This document shows positions 32,852-41,144 of a stretch of DNA of 64,000 nt, piece by piece; the first letter of the stretch is position 1; each line of letters opens with the position of its first letter. The translations under genes and the position numbers were made by a program. The DNA is from Neisseria sp. KEM232 (GTDB lineage Bacteria > Pseudomonadota > Gammaproteobacteria > Burkholderiales > Neisseriaceae). The notes below the pieces were generated by a model, which made no database searches, was not told the DNA's origin, and saw nothing but the letters and a program-made list of their open reading frames with translations. The stretch spans positions 186,001 to 250,000 of the forward strand of contig NZ_CP022527.1 of assembly GCF_002237445.1 (NCBI RefSeq), written 5' to 3'.

Positions 32852-34159
32852 TTATGCTTTGACGATGTTGGCGTGGCGGCCTTGGTATTTGCCGCGTGTG
32901 TCGATGATGAGCTTGGCGTGCTGTTTGAGCAGGCCGTAGTCGAATTTGTCGTGGTCGGTGGTGAGCACGACGCAGTCGTAGGACGCGATGCTCTCGGCGG
33001 TCAGCGGTACGCTTTTGAGGTCGAACGAGTGTTCGCGCATCACGGGGAATTCGGGGACGTGCGGGTCGGAGTAGGAAATGTCCGCGCCCAAGTCGCGCAA
33101 GAGTTCCATCACTTCTACCGACGGGCTTTCGCGCATATCGTCCACGTTTTTCTTGTAGGCGATACCCAAGACCAGCACTTTGCTGCCTTTGATGGCGCGT
33201 TGGCGGTCGTTGAGCGCGAGTACGGTTTTGTTCACCACATATTCGGGCATGTGCGAGTTTACTTCGCCGGCCAGCTCGATGAAGCGGGTGTTCACGCCGT
33301 ATTCGCGGGCTTTCCAAGTGAGGTAGAAGGGGTCGATGGGGATGCAGTGGCCGCCCAAGCCGGGGCCGGGATAGTAGGCGACGAAGCCGAAGGGTTTGGT
33401 GGCGGCGGCATTGATGACTTCGTGGATGTCGATGTCCATTTTGTCGGCCACGATTTTCATCTCGTTAACCAAACCGATGTTGACGGCGCGGTGGATGTTT
33501 TCCAGAAGTTTGGTGAGTTCGGCCGCTTTGGTGGAGCTGACGGGCACGACTTTGTCGATGGCCGGTTGGTAAAGCGCGAGGCCGACTTCCAAGCAGGCGG
33601 GGGTGTGGCCGCCGATGACTTTGGGGATGGTGCGGGTTTCAAAATCGGGGTTGCCCGGGTCTTCGCGTTCGGGCGAGTACACGAGGAACACGTTTTCGCC
33701 GACTTTCAGGCCTCCTTCTTCCACGCGCGGCAGCAGCTCTTCTTCGGTCGTGCCAGGGTAGGTGGTGGATTCGAGCGACAATACTTGTCCGGCGCGCAGA
33801 TAGGGTTTGACCGCGTCGGTGGTGTCGATAACGAAGCTCATGTCCGGTTCGCGGTATTTGTTGAGCGGGGTGGGTACGCACAAAATCACGGCTTCGACTT
33901 CGCCGATGCGGGAGAAGTCGGTGGTGGCGGAGAAGAGGCCGTCTGAAACGGCGGCGGCGATTTTGGCGGCTGGGATGTGTTCGATATAACTTCGGCCGCT
34001 GTTGAGTTTGCCGACTTTGGCAGGGTCGATGTCGAAGCCGAGGACGCGGAAACCCGCTTCGGCGTAGCGCAGCGCCAGCGGCAGGCCGACGTAGCCCAGG
34101 CCGACGATGCCGATGATGGCGGTTTTGCCGCGGAATTTTTCGATGGTGCTGTGTTTCAT
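32852..34159 (-). CDS. wbpA: WbpA-like UDP-N-acetylglucosamine 6-dehydrogenase
   Basis: 435 aa nucleotide-sugar dehydrogenase: N-terminal NAD motif GIVGLGYVGLPLA, catalytic Cys272 in GGHCIPIDP, C-terminal domain LGIAYKKNVDDMRESPS. The best fit is WbpA, which oxidises UDP-GlcNAc to the uronic acid. An uptake sequence (33936-33947) is read in frame as part of VSDGLFS. Forms a two-gene unit with the oxidase downstream; surface polysaccharide or glycan precursor synthesis is inferred. Confidence 0.85.
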   Translation of the reverse strand: MKHSTIEKFRGKTAIIGIVGLGYVGLPLALRYAEAGFRVLGFDIDPAKVGKLNSGRSYIEHIPAAKIAAAVSDGLFSATTDFSRIGEVEAVILCVPTPLNKYREPDMSFVIDTTDAVKPYLRAGQVLSLESTTYPGTTEEELLPRVEEGGLKVGENVFLVYSPEREDPGNPDFETRTIPKVIGGHTPACLEVGLALYQPAIDKVVPVSSTKAAELTKLLENIHRAVNIGLVNEMKIVADKMDIDIHEVINAAATKPFGFVAYYPGPGLGGHCIPIDPFYLTWKAREYGVNTRFIELAGEVNSHMPEYVVNKTVLALNDRQRAIKGSKVLVLGIAYKKNVDDMRESPSVEVMELLRDLGADISYSDPHVPEFPVMREHSFDLKSVPLTAESIASYDCVVLTTDHDKFDYGLLKQHAKLIIDTRGKYQGRHANIVKA

Positions 34160-34272
34160 GGATGGAAACCGTCTTTTCAGACGGCCTGTTTGTGTTGAGA
34201 ACGGAAAGCGGCGGATTGTACTCCAAATACAATCCGCCGAGTTTGCAGGCCGTCTGAAAAAACGGCGGGGCG

Positions 34273-35082
34273 TCAGATATAAAAGTCCTGATGGTCTTCT
34301 TCAAAGAAGTTTTGGTTCATTTCGGCCGAAGGTTTGACTTTGCTTTTGTTCCCGACGGTTTTCGCGGGCACGCCGACCACGGTGGTGAACGGCGGCACGT
34401 CGGCCACCACGACGCTGCCCGCGCCGATTTTGGCGCATTCGTTAACGCGGATGTTGCCGAGCACGGAGGCGTTCGCGCCTATCATCACGCCGTCGCCGAT
34501 TTTCGGATGGCGGTCGCCCCCCTCTTTGCCCGAGCCGCCGAGGGTAACGCCGTGCAGGATGGAAATGTCGTTGCCCAGCACGGCGGTTTCGCCAATCACG
34601 ACGCCCGTGCCGTGGTCGATCATGATGCCGCGCCCGAATTTGGCGGCAGGATGGATATCGACGCCGAACACTTCGGATGCGCGGTTTTGCAGAAAATAGG
34701 CCAACGTTTTGCGGCCTTCGCGCCACAGGCAGTGGTTGATACGGTGTGCCTGAATGGCGTGGAAACCTTTGAAATAAAGCAGCGGCAGGCAGTATTGGTC
34801 GCAGGCGGGGTCGCGTTCGTAATACGCGACGATGTCCGCGCCGGCCGCTGCGGCAATTTCGGGATCGGTTTCCAAGGCATGGAGGTACAGCTCGTAAAGA
34901 ATCCGCATATCCATGGTGGGGCTGGCGAGTTTGCTCGACAGATGGAAGGCCAGCACACGTTCCAAGCTGTCGTGCCGCAGCACGGTCATGTGCAGGAAAC
35001 TGGCCAGCATGGGCTCTTCCGCCGCCGCCTGCGCGGCTTCTTCGCGTATGGTTTGCCAAAGGTTGAAGGTGATGTGTTCCAT
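34273..35082 (-). CDS. cysE: Serine O-acetyltransferase
   Basis: 269 aa from the ATG at 35082. Makes O-acetylserine, the precursor of cysteine. N-terminal helical domain, then left-handed beta-helix hexapeptides (VDIHPAAKFGRGIMIDHGTG, GVTLGGSGKEGGDRHPKIGDG). The C-terminal tail reaches the typical Ile end (DFYI). The same frame is open upstream through an uptake sequence into IS1016 transposase codons, so a 96-residue transposase extension is possible in principle. The conserved start is the one chosen. Confidence 0.95.
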   Translation of the reverse strand: MEHITFNLWQTIREEAAQAAAEEPMLASFLHMTVLRHDSLERVLAFHLSSKLASPTMDMRILYELYLHALETDPEIAAAAGADIVAYYERDPACDQYCLPLLYFKGFHAIQAHRINHCLWREGRKTLAYFLQNRASEVFGVDIHPAAKFGRGIMIDHGTGVVIGETAVLGNDISILHGVTLGGSGKEGGDRHPKIGDGVMIGANASVLGNIRVNECAKIGAGSVVVADVPPFTTVVGVPAKTVGNKSKVKPSAEMNQNFFEEDHQDFYI

Positions 35083-35093
35083 TTTCAGACGGC

Positions 35094-35409
35094 CTCTGTT
35101 GTACTTATGTGTTAGAAAAGTTCGGCGTTTGCCTTTGCGGTGTCCGCCAAAATAACTCTCGTCCAACTCAATTGAGCCGTCAAAAACCGTATCGGCTTCC
35201 AGTGAAAGATGATGGCTGATGACTTCGCGAATCTTGCGGTAAAACAGCACTGCCGAATTAGGGTGGATGCCCAATAAATCAGCTGCTGAACGGGCAGTAA
35301 CTTCGAGTACAAAAAACTGAAGCAGTTTCTTTTGAATACTCTTTTTTAGTTTACAACGGGTTATCTTCATTTTTGCAGTCTAACATGACTGCTTATCTAG
35401 TACAGCCCC
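35094..35409 (-). mobile_element. IS1016-type fragment: right end and transposase N-terminus
   Basis: The terminal repeat GCTTATCTAGTACAGCCCC ends at 35409. The minus-strand transposase starts MKITRCKLKK at 35370, is intact through ELDESYFGGHRKGKRR, then stops matching near 35110 and runs in frame into cysE. The remaining two thirds of the element are missing. Left boundary approximate. This copy cut off the 5' end of the toxin gene to its right. Confidence 0.85.
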
Positions 35410-35449
35410 TTAATATTTTAGAACCGTCTCGATTCTCCACGCGAGACCC

Positions 35450-36757
35450 TTGCAAACCATCGCCTACTTTATGCTCGGCGCCGCCTTAGCCTACGCCAAC
35501 GGCGCCGACCCGCTTGCCGGCGGCAGCGCTGCTGTTACTGCCGAACGCGCAGCCGGCTACCTGGCCAAGCAATACGACGACGGCCATACCGCGATTGACC
35601 CGACAACGGGGAAATTCAATCCCAACCTGTTACCCGAGCACATTAAGGAAGAGATCAAAGCGCAGACCGGGGCTATCGCTTCGGTGGTGGGTGCGGCCGG
35701 AGGCAGCCTGAACGGCACCAACGGCGCAAACACCAATGCCCTGTTCAACGCACAGGTAGGGGGTGTGTTGGGGCAGAATGCGGTGGAGAATAATTACTTA
35801 ACTAGAGAGGAACTCAATGCCCAAGTAGATGCTGCCGCAGATTGCCGAAAAGGAAATAAGGTAGCCTGCGCGGAACAAAAAAGGTTGGAAAGGCTAAATA
35901 AAGAGCGCGATTTGCGACTACTAGCTGAATGCAATGCCAATATCCGTTCTCCTTTATGTACTCGGTTGAGAAAAGAAGCGGAAGTTGCTATGAGTGGATT
36001 AAGTGCCACTCCATTAAGCAGATTGTTTGATTTTAAAATGGCATTTAATCCCGAAAGAAGGCAGGTTCATAGCGACGAGTTCGGCAAAACCGATACTGTT
36101 GTATTGATGTCTTACGGCAAATCACCGGAAGAAATTGCCGCCAATGCAAAAATGATGAGGATTGGCAGTGAGCTGCTTACCGATATGACGGTTGTCGGAA
36201 CGATTAAAGATTTCAAACAGGCCGACACGTTTAGAGATTATGCTGTTGCAACTATTTTTGCCATTCCGGGAGTGAAAGTAGCTAAAAAACTAGAAACCGT
36301 CCGCGATTTCAGAAAGGCCTACGAAGCTGCCAAAGAAGCGGGGGATTTGCGCACAGCCAAGGAGTTGTTTGAATTGGCCAAAGAGGCGAAAAGCTCACCT
36401 AAAGTATTAGAAAAATTTGAAAATTCAGTAAGAAATATTAATTATATCAACAGAGCTAAATTATCTCAAAAGCAATTACAGAAGAAATTTAAACATGCTG
36501 TTGAATTTGGTATTGATACTAAAAAATCAAATCCTTCGAATTGGAAAATTTTTGGAGATGCTATTATTAATCATATGAAGCATAAAGAAACTATTCAATA
36601 TGGCCGTTATCGTCTGCCAGATTCTAAAGTTTTTTATAATCGTGACAGTAATATTGCTGTTGTATTTTCCAAAGATGATGAATTCGTTACAGTGATAAAA
36701 TTAAATAAAGGACAGCCACAGTATAATAATTTTATTAAGAATGGATATTTTCAATGA
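35450..36757 (+). pseudogene. 5'-truncated CdiA/TpsA-type toxin C-terminus with a colicin D-like nuclease domain
   Basis: 435 codons from a TTG at 35450 (first ATG 35480). It starts in the middle of the pretoxin region (TLQTIAYFMLGAALAYANGAD), has a VENN motif at residues 112-115 (AVENNYL) and ends in a domain matching colicin D: LSQKQLQKKFKHAVEFGID, with His349 at the place of the catalytic His, then YGRYRLPDSKVFYN. Colicin D cuts tRNA-Arg anticodon loops. The two-partner secretion and filament parts are missing, removed at the IS1016 end. Without them it cannot be exported as usual; it may be a silent cassette for recombination. Confidence 0.85.
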
Positions 36758-37077
36758 AAAAAATGAGCCCATTGTTATGCTTAGCAACAGACTTTATTGA
36801 TGACAAAATAGACGCTGATACTTTTGTTGATGCATATATGGAAATGTGGAGAAGTAACGCCAGTGATTTTGGAGGTGGGGAGCAATGGGATCGTGCTGAC
36901 ATTGCGGGAAGTTTATACATTATTGCAGACCGTTATTGTCCATTGGAATTTAGAGAGGACATAGAGCCTTGGGAATTAGATGAGCATGAACTTAAGCAGG
37001 CAGTTTCAATATTTTTAAACAGTAAAAATTCTGATGAGGCATATGAAACATGGGAAAATATTCGGAATGGGAAATGA
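36754..37077 (+). CDS. Colicin D-type immunity protein
   Basis: 107 aa, overlapping the toxin stop by four bases (ATGA), so coupled to it. Acidic and helical, with FIDDKIDADTFVDAYMEMW, LYIIADRYCPLEFRED and DEHELKQAVSIFL, the pattern of colicin D immunity proteins that cover the toxin active site. Intact, AT-rich. It would protect the cell from this toxin type delivered by relatives even though the local toxin gene is truncated. Directly after it (37078-37192) lies a short unrecognised remnant reading EWMCFIREGDFSSYM. Confidence 0.8.
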   Translation: MKKMSPLLCLATDFIDDKIDADTFVDAYMEMWRSNASDFGGGEQWDRADIAGSLYIIADRYCPLEFREDIEPWELDEHELKQAVSIFLNSKNSDEAYETWENIRNGK

Positions 37078-37228
37078 ATGGATGTGTTTTATTCGTGAAG
37101 GGGACTTTTCTTCATATATGACGAAACCGATCTCGACATTGATGTTTAAACATCCCGAGAAAATTCAGTTTGATTTGGTAAAGAGTTCCTAGCTTATCCA
37201 ATTTATGAACCTTAACTTAAGATACATT

Positions 37229-37747
37229 ATGATTAAAATTAAATATTATTATTATGATAAGGAAATCGATTATAGATGCTGTTCGTTCTTGGATGAGCAT
37301 GATAATGAACTAATTTGTTTTAATAAAATATTTTCTTATCTTTCAGTTTCAATGACCAGCGATATTTACCTGCCTGATCGTATTGAGAAGCATTAGAGAA
37401 TCATAGAAAAAGTTTCAAAAGATGCATCGGCTACCGAATTTAGCGGCGGGCAGCAATTCGAATTAGAATTTCATAACAATATGGTCAGTTTTTATCACAA
37501 CGAATTTGACGAAGAAGACGGCTTCCCCGACCTAAGCTGTCCGCTGTCGGTTTTCAAAACCGTCCTGACCGCATGGGATGCCTTTTTACGCCTGCCTAAA
37601 ACATCCATTCTGTCGTTGAAACCGAGATTCCCGAATGGCGTGAATAGTGAAGCCGTAAGGCAGCCTGAAACTTCCATCTCCCGTTTTCAGGCTGCCTTCC
37701 CCGCACACACTACGGATACCCCCTACCATGAACAAACACTGCCATAA
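37229..37747 (+). pseudogene. Second immunity-like gene interrupted by an amber stop
   Basis: One reading frame from ATG 37229 (MIKIKYYYYDKEIDYRCC) to 37747, broken only by TAG at 37394-37396. Downstream codons continue sensibly: ATEFSGGQQFELEF and FPDLSCPLSVFKTVL. I take it for an immunity protein of a CdiA/TpsA- or Maf-type cassette, from position and composition, not from a firm family match. The last 30 codons are uptake-sequence hairpin and spacer, so the true C-terminus is probably lost. Confidence 0.6.
37658..37698. terminator. Hairpin of AGGCAGCCTGAA-type uptake sequences
   Basis: AAGGCAGCCTGAAA faces its complement. The same foreign dialect as in the hrpA insertion; a half-decayed pair lies at about 37859-37894 within the next gene. 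Confidence 0.7.
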
Positions 37748-37985
37748 AATCGTTTTCAACCGCACCCGCGGCATCCTGATGGCCGTAGCCGAGACTGCCA
37801 TCGGGCAGGGCAAAAGTCCCGGCGAGCGCTCAGGCGGAGAAGCCGGTGGCGGTAACGGCAGCCTAAAAACCCGTTCAGGCTGCCGGCTGCATTTCTCCGT
37901 CCTCGCCTTCAGCCTGCTGGCCGGTTTCGGTTCCGCCTTCCGCCTGCCCGCCGCCTACATCCAAGCCGACAAATCCGCTTTGTAA
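37728..37985 (+). pseudogene. ESPR signal-peptide stub of a CdiA/TpsA-type exoprotein
   Basis: 85 aa. The start MNKHCHKIVFNRTRGILMAVAE is the extended signal peptide region found only on very large two-partner-secreted or autotransported proteins. A hydrophobic core (LHFSVLAFSLLAGFGSAF) follows, and the frame stops soon after the cleavage region (IQADKSAL). The rest of the several-thousand-residue protein is absent. Uptake-like sequence is embedded between the two parts. Confidence 0.75.
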
Positions 37986-38157
37986 ATTTCCAATACCATC
38001 AAACCCCAAAGCAACCTGAAAGAAATACGTCCTTTGAAATACTAAGGGCATCGTTTCCCAACCTATAGTTTAGTGTAAACAATGCCGTTGGTTTCCACAG
38101 TTAAGGCCGTCTGAAAATCGTGTAGAATGGCGGCCTTTTGCATTTTCGGGGTTGGCG

Positions 38158-38778
38158 ATGGCCGCGCGTTCCAAATCTTCCAAAGCATGGCTCAACGAGC
38201 ATATAAACGACCACTACGTCCATCTCGCGCAAAAAGACGGCTACCGCGCCCGTGCTGCCTACAAACTTTTGGAAATCAACGAAAAAGACAAACTCATCAA
38301 GCCTGGAACGGTGTTAGCCGACTTGGGCAGCGCGCCGGGGAGCTGGTCGCAGGCTGCGGCGAAACTGGCGGGCGCGTCGGGCAAGGTGTTCGCGCTCGAC
38401 ATCCTGCCTATGGCAGCGGTCGAAGGCGTGTCCTTCATTCAGGGCGACTTCCGCGAAAACGACGTGCTCGCGCAATTTGAAGCCCTGCTCGGCGGCCGCG
38501 CGCTAGATCTTGTAATCTGCGATATGGCGCCCAATATGAGCGGCCACGCGGTTACCGACGCGGCAAAAAGCCTTTATCTGAACGAACTGGCCTTGGATTT
38601 CGCCCGAAACCATCTGAAAACGGGCGGAAATTTTTTGGTTAAGGTGTTTCAGGGTGCCGGTTATCAGGAATATCTGGCCGAAATGCGGCGCAGCTTCGCT
38701 TCGGTTCAGACGCGCAAGCCTGACGCTTCGCGCAACCGTTCCAGCGAAATCTACCTGTTGGGCAAGAACAAAACCTGA
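38158..38778 (+). CDS. rlmE: 23S rRNA 2'-O-ribose U2552 methyltransferase
   Basis: 206 aa from the ATG at 38158. RlmE (FtsJ/RrmJ) methylates U2552 of the ribosomal A loop with SAM. DGYRARAAYKLLEIN, the SAM motif ADLGSAPGSWSQ, CDMAPNMSG and the catalytic Lys in FLVKVFQG are present. Upstream of ftsH, the classical arrangement. An earlier in-frame TTG at 38152 adds two residues and is less likely. Confidence 0.95.
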   Translation: MAARSKSSKAWLNEHINDHYVHLAQKDGYRARAAYKLLEINEKDKLIKPGTVLADLGSAPGSWSQAAAKLAGASGKVFALDILPMAAVEGVSFIQGDFRENDVLAQFEALLGGRALDLVICDMAPNMSGHAVTDAAKSLYLNELALDFARNHLKTGGNFLVKVFQGAGYQEYLAEMRRSFASVQTRKPDASRNRSSEIYLLGKNKT

Positions 38779-38863
38779 CATTCCGCCGGAAGACGGCTCG
38801 GCCGCCTTTCTGTTTTTTACCACCGTATTTTCAATCTTTTATTTATTCTGGGAGCCCGTTTTT

Positions 38864-40822
38864 GTGAGGAGCATTGTAAAAAACCTGCTGATTTGGTCGG
38901 CCTTGATTATCGGACTGATGGCGGCCTTCAACGCCGTCAAAAGCCAGAGGGACGAGGCGCGGCAGATCGAATATTCCCAATTTGTCCGACAGGTCGACAA
39001 AGGCGAAATCGCCTCGGTAACCATCGAAGGCTCGGCACTGGCGGGCTACACGCTCAAAGGCGAGCGCACCGACAAAAGCAAATTCGTAACCAACGCGCCG
39101 ATGGACTACAAACTGTCCGAACGCCTGCTGGCGAAAAACGTCCGCGTGCAGGTTACGCCCGAAGAACGCCAGAGCATGCTCGGCAGCCTGTTTTTCAGCC
39201 TGCTGCCCGTGCTGCTGCTGATCGGCGCGTGGTTTTATTTCATGCGCATGCAGACCGGCGGCGGCGGCAAAGGCGGTGCGTTCTCCTTCGGCAAAAGCCG
39301 CGCCCGCCTGTTAGACAGCAATGCCAACAAAGTTACTTTTGCCGATGTGGCGGGCTGCGACGAAGCCAAAGAAGAAGTGCAGGAAATCGTCGATTACCTG
39401 CGCGCGCCCAACCGCTATCAGAGTCTCGGCGGCCGTATGCCGCGCGGCATTTTGCTGGCGGGCAGCCCCGGCACGGGCAAAACCCTGCTGGCCAAAGCCA
39501 TCGCCGGCGAAGCGGGCGTACCGTTTTTCAGCATTTCCGGTTCGGATTTCGTGGAAATGTTTGTCGGCGTGGGTGCAAGCCGAGTGCGCGACATGTTCGA
39601 GCAGGCCAAGAAAAACGCCCCCTGCATCATCTTTATCGACGAAATCGACGCCGTCGGCCGCCAGCGCGGCGCGGGCTTGGGCGGCGGCAACGACGAACGC
39701 GAGCAGACGCTCAACCAGCTTTTGGTGGAAATGGACGGCTTCGAGAGCAACCAAACCGTCATCGTTATCGCCGCCACCAACCGCCCCGACGTGCTCGACC
39801 CCGCGCTGCAACGCCCCGGCCGCTTCGACCGCCAAGTGGTCGTCCCCCTGCCCGACATACGCGGCCGCGAGCAGATTCTGAACGTGCACGCCAAAAAAGT
39901 GCCGCTCGACGAATCCGTCGATTTGGTCTCGCTGGCGCGCGGCACACCCGGCTTCTCCGGCGCGGATTTGGCCAACCTGGTGAACGAAGCCGCCCTGTTT
40001 GCCGGCCGGCGCAACAAAGTCAAAGTCGACCAGAGCGATTTTGAAGACGCCAAAGACAAAATCTACATGGGCCCCGAACGCCGCAGCATGGTGATGCACG
40101 AAGACGAAAAACGCGCCACCGCCTACCACGAATCCGGCCACGCCATCGTTGCCGAAAGCCTGGAAGGCACCGACCCCGTGCACAAAGTAACCATCATGCC
40201 GCGCGGCCGCGCGCTGGGCTTAACCTGGCAGCTTCCCGAGCGCGACCGCATCAGCATGTACAAAGACCAGATGCTCAACCAAATTTCCATTCTGTTTGGC
40301 GGACGTATTGCCGAAGATTTGTTTGTCGGCCGTATTTCCACCGGTGCGTCCAACGACTTTGAGCGCGCCACGCAAATCGCCCGCGAAATGGTGACGCGCT
40401 ACGGCATGAGCGACAAAATGGGCGTGATGGTGTATGCCGAAAACGAAGGCGAAGTCTTCCTCGGCCGCAGCGTTACCCGTTCGCAGCACATTTCCGAGAA
40501 AACGCAGCAGGAAGTCGATGCCGAAATCCGCCGTATTTTGGACGAGCAATACGCCATCGCCTACAAAATCCTCGACGAAAACCGCGACAAAATGGAAACC
40601 ATGACCCAAGCCTTGATGGAATGGGAAACCATCGACCGCGACCAAGTGCTTGAAATCATGGAAGGCAAGCAGCCCAGCCCGCCAAAGGATTACAGCCACA
40701 ATCTTCGTCAAGAAGACGAAGAAGAAACAGGCAAAGCGGGCGATTCCGAAGTGCAAAACGGCGGACAAGACAGCGCCGAAGCCGACGCTCCGCCTGCCGC
40801 CCCAAGCACGCCGGACGCCTGA
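38864..40822 (+). CDS. ftsH: ATP-dependent zinc metalloprotease FtsH
   Basis: 652 aa from a GTG at 38864 with GGGAG nine bases upstream, the only start matching the first membrane segment (NLLIWSALIIGLMAAF). A periplasmic loop, then a second membrane segment (LFFSLLPVLLLIGAWFYF), AAA+ domain with Walker A GSPGTGKT (200-207; most homologues have GPPGTGKT) and FIDEIDAVGRQRG, and zinc site HESGH (422-426). Degrades membrane proteins and LpxC-type regulators. Hydrophilic acidic tail. Follows rlmE by 85 bases. Confidence 0.95.
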   Translation: MRSIVKNLLIWSALIIGLMAAFNAVKSQRDEARQIEYSQFVRQVDKGEIASVTIEGSALAGYTLKGERTDKSKFVTNAPMDYKLSERLLAKNVRVQVTPEERQSMLGSLFFSLLPVLLLIGAWFYFMRMQTGGGGKGGAFSFGKSRARLLDSNANKVTFADVAGCDEAKEEVQEIVDYLRAPNRYQSLGGRMPRGILLAGSPGTGKTLLAKAIAGEAGVPFFSISGSDFVEMFVGVGASRVRDMFEQAKKNAPCIIFIDEIDAVGRQRGAGLGGGNDEREQTLNQLLVEMDGFESNQTVIVIAATNRPDVLDPALQRPGRFDRQVVVPLPDIRGREQILNVHAKKVPLDESVDLVSLARGTPGFSGADLANLVNEAALFAGRRNKVKVDQSDFEDAKDKIYMGPERRSMVMHEDEKRATAYHESGHAIVAESLEGTDPVHKVTIMPRGRALGLTWQLPERDRISMYKDQMLNQISILFGGRIAEDLFVGRISTGASNDFERATQIAREMVTRYGMSDKMGVMVYAENEGEVFLGRSVTRSQHISEKTQQEVDAEIRRILDEQYAIAYKILDENRDKMETMTQALMEWETIDRDQVLEIMEGKQPSPPKDYSHNLRQEDEEETGKAGDSEVQNGGQDSAEADAPPAAPSTPDA

Positions 40823-40840
40823 TAAGCGATACCGTCTCCA

Positions 40841-40868
40841 AACAGCCCGTACCTGCGGGCTGTTTTTC
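40841..40868 (+). terminator. ftsH terminator
   Basis: AACAGCCCG-TACCTG-CGGGCTGTTTTT, a classical intrinsic terminator 18 bases past the stop. An uptake-sequence hairpin follows at about 40895-40949; the rest of the 320-base gap to the next gene shows no coding sequence. Confidence 0.9.
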
Positions 40869-41144
40869 TGTTTTTATGCGGCACGCAAACGGAAGAGGCC
40901 GTCTGAAAGCAGAACCGCCGCTCCGTCGCAGCCCCGCTTTCAGACGGCCTGCCTGTTCCGCAGACCGCCCAAACCCGCGCCTCAGCTTGCATTCCGCGTC
41001 CAAGCTGCTTACACTGCGCGCTTTATTTTTCCCGCGCCGCCGGCAAACGCCGCCTGCATTCGCCCCGTCGGCGCCGCGCCTGCCCTTTTCAGACGACCTG
41101 AACCATTCGGGCCGTCTGTTGCCTTTGCAAGGAATCGGACAACA

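Noticed and set aside
31763..33946. 727-codon open frame opposite the wbpA/wbpB genes
   Set aside because: Same antisense effect of biased third codon positions; no start signal and no recognisable domain.
38100..38157. Promoter for rlmE at TAGAAT (38123)
   Set aside because: No acceptable -35 at the right distance, so it was left out of the feature list.
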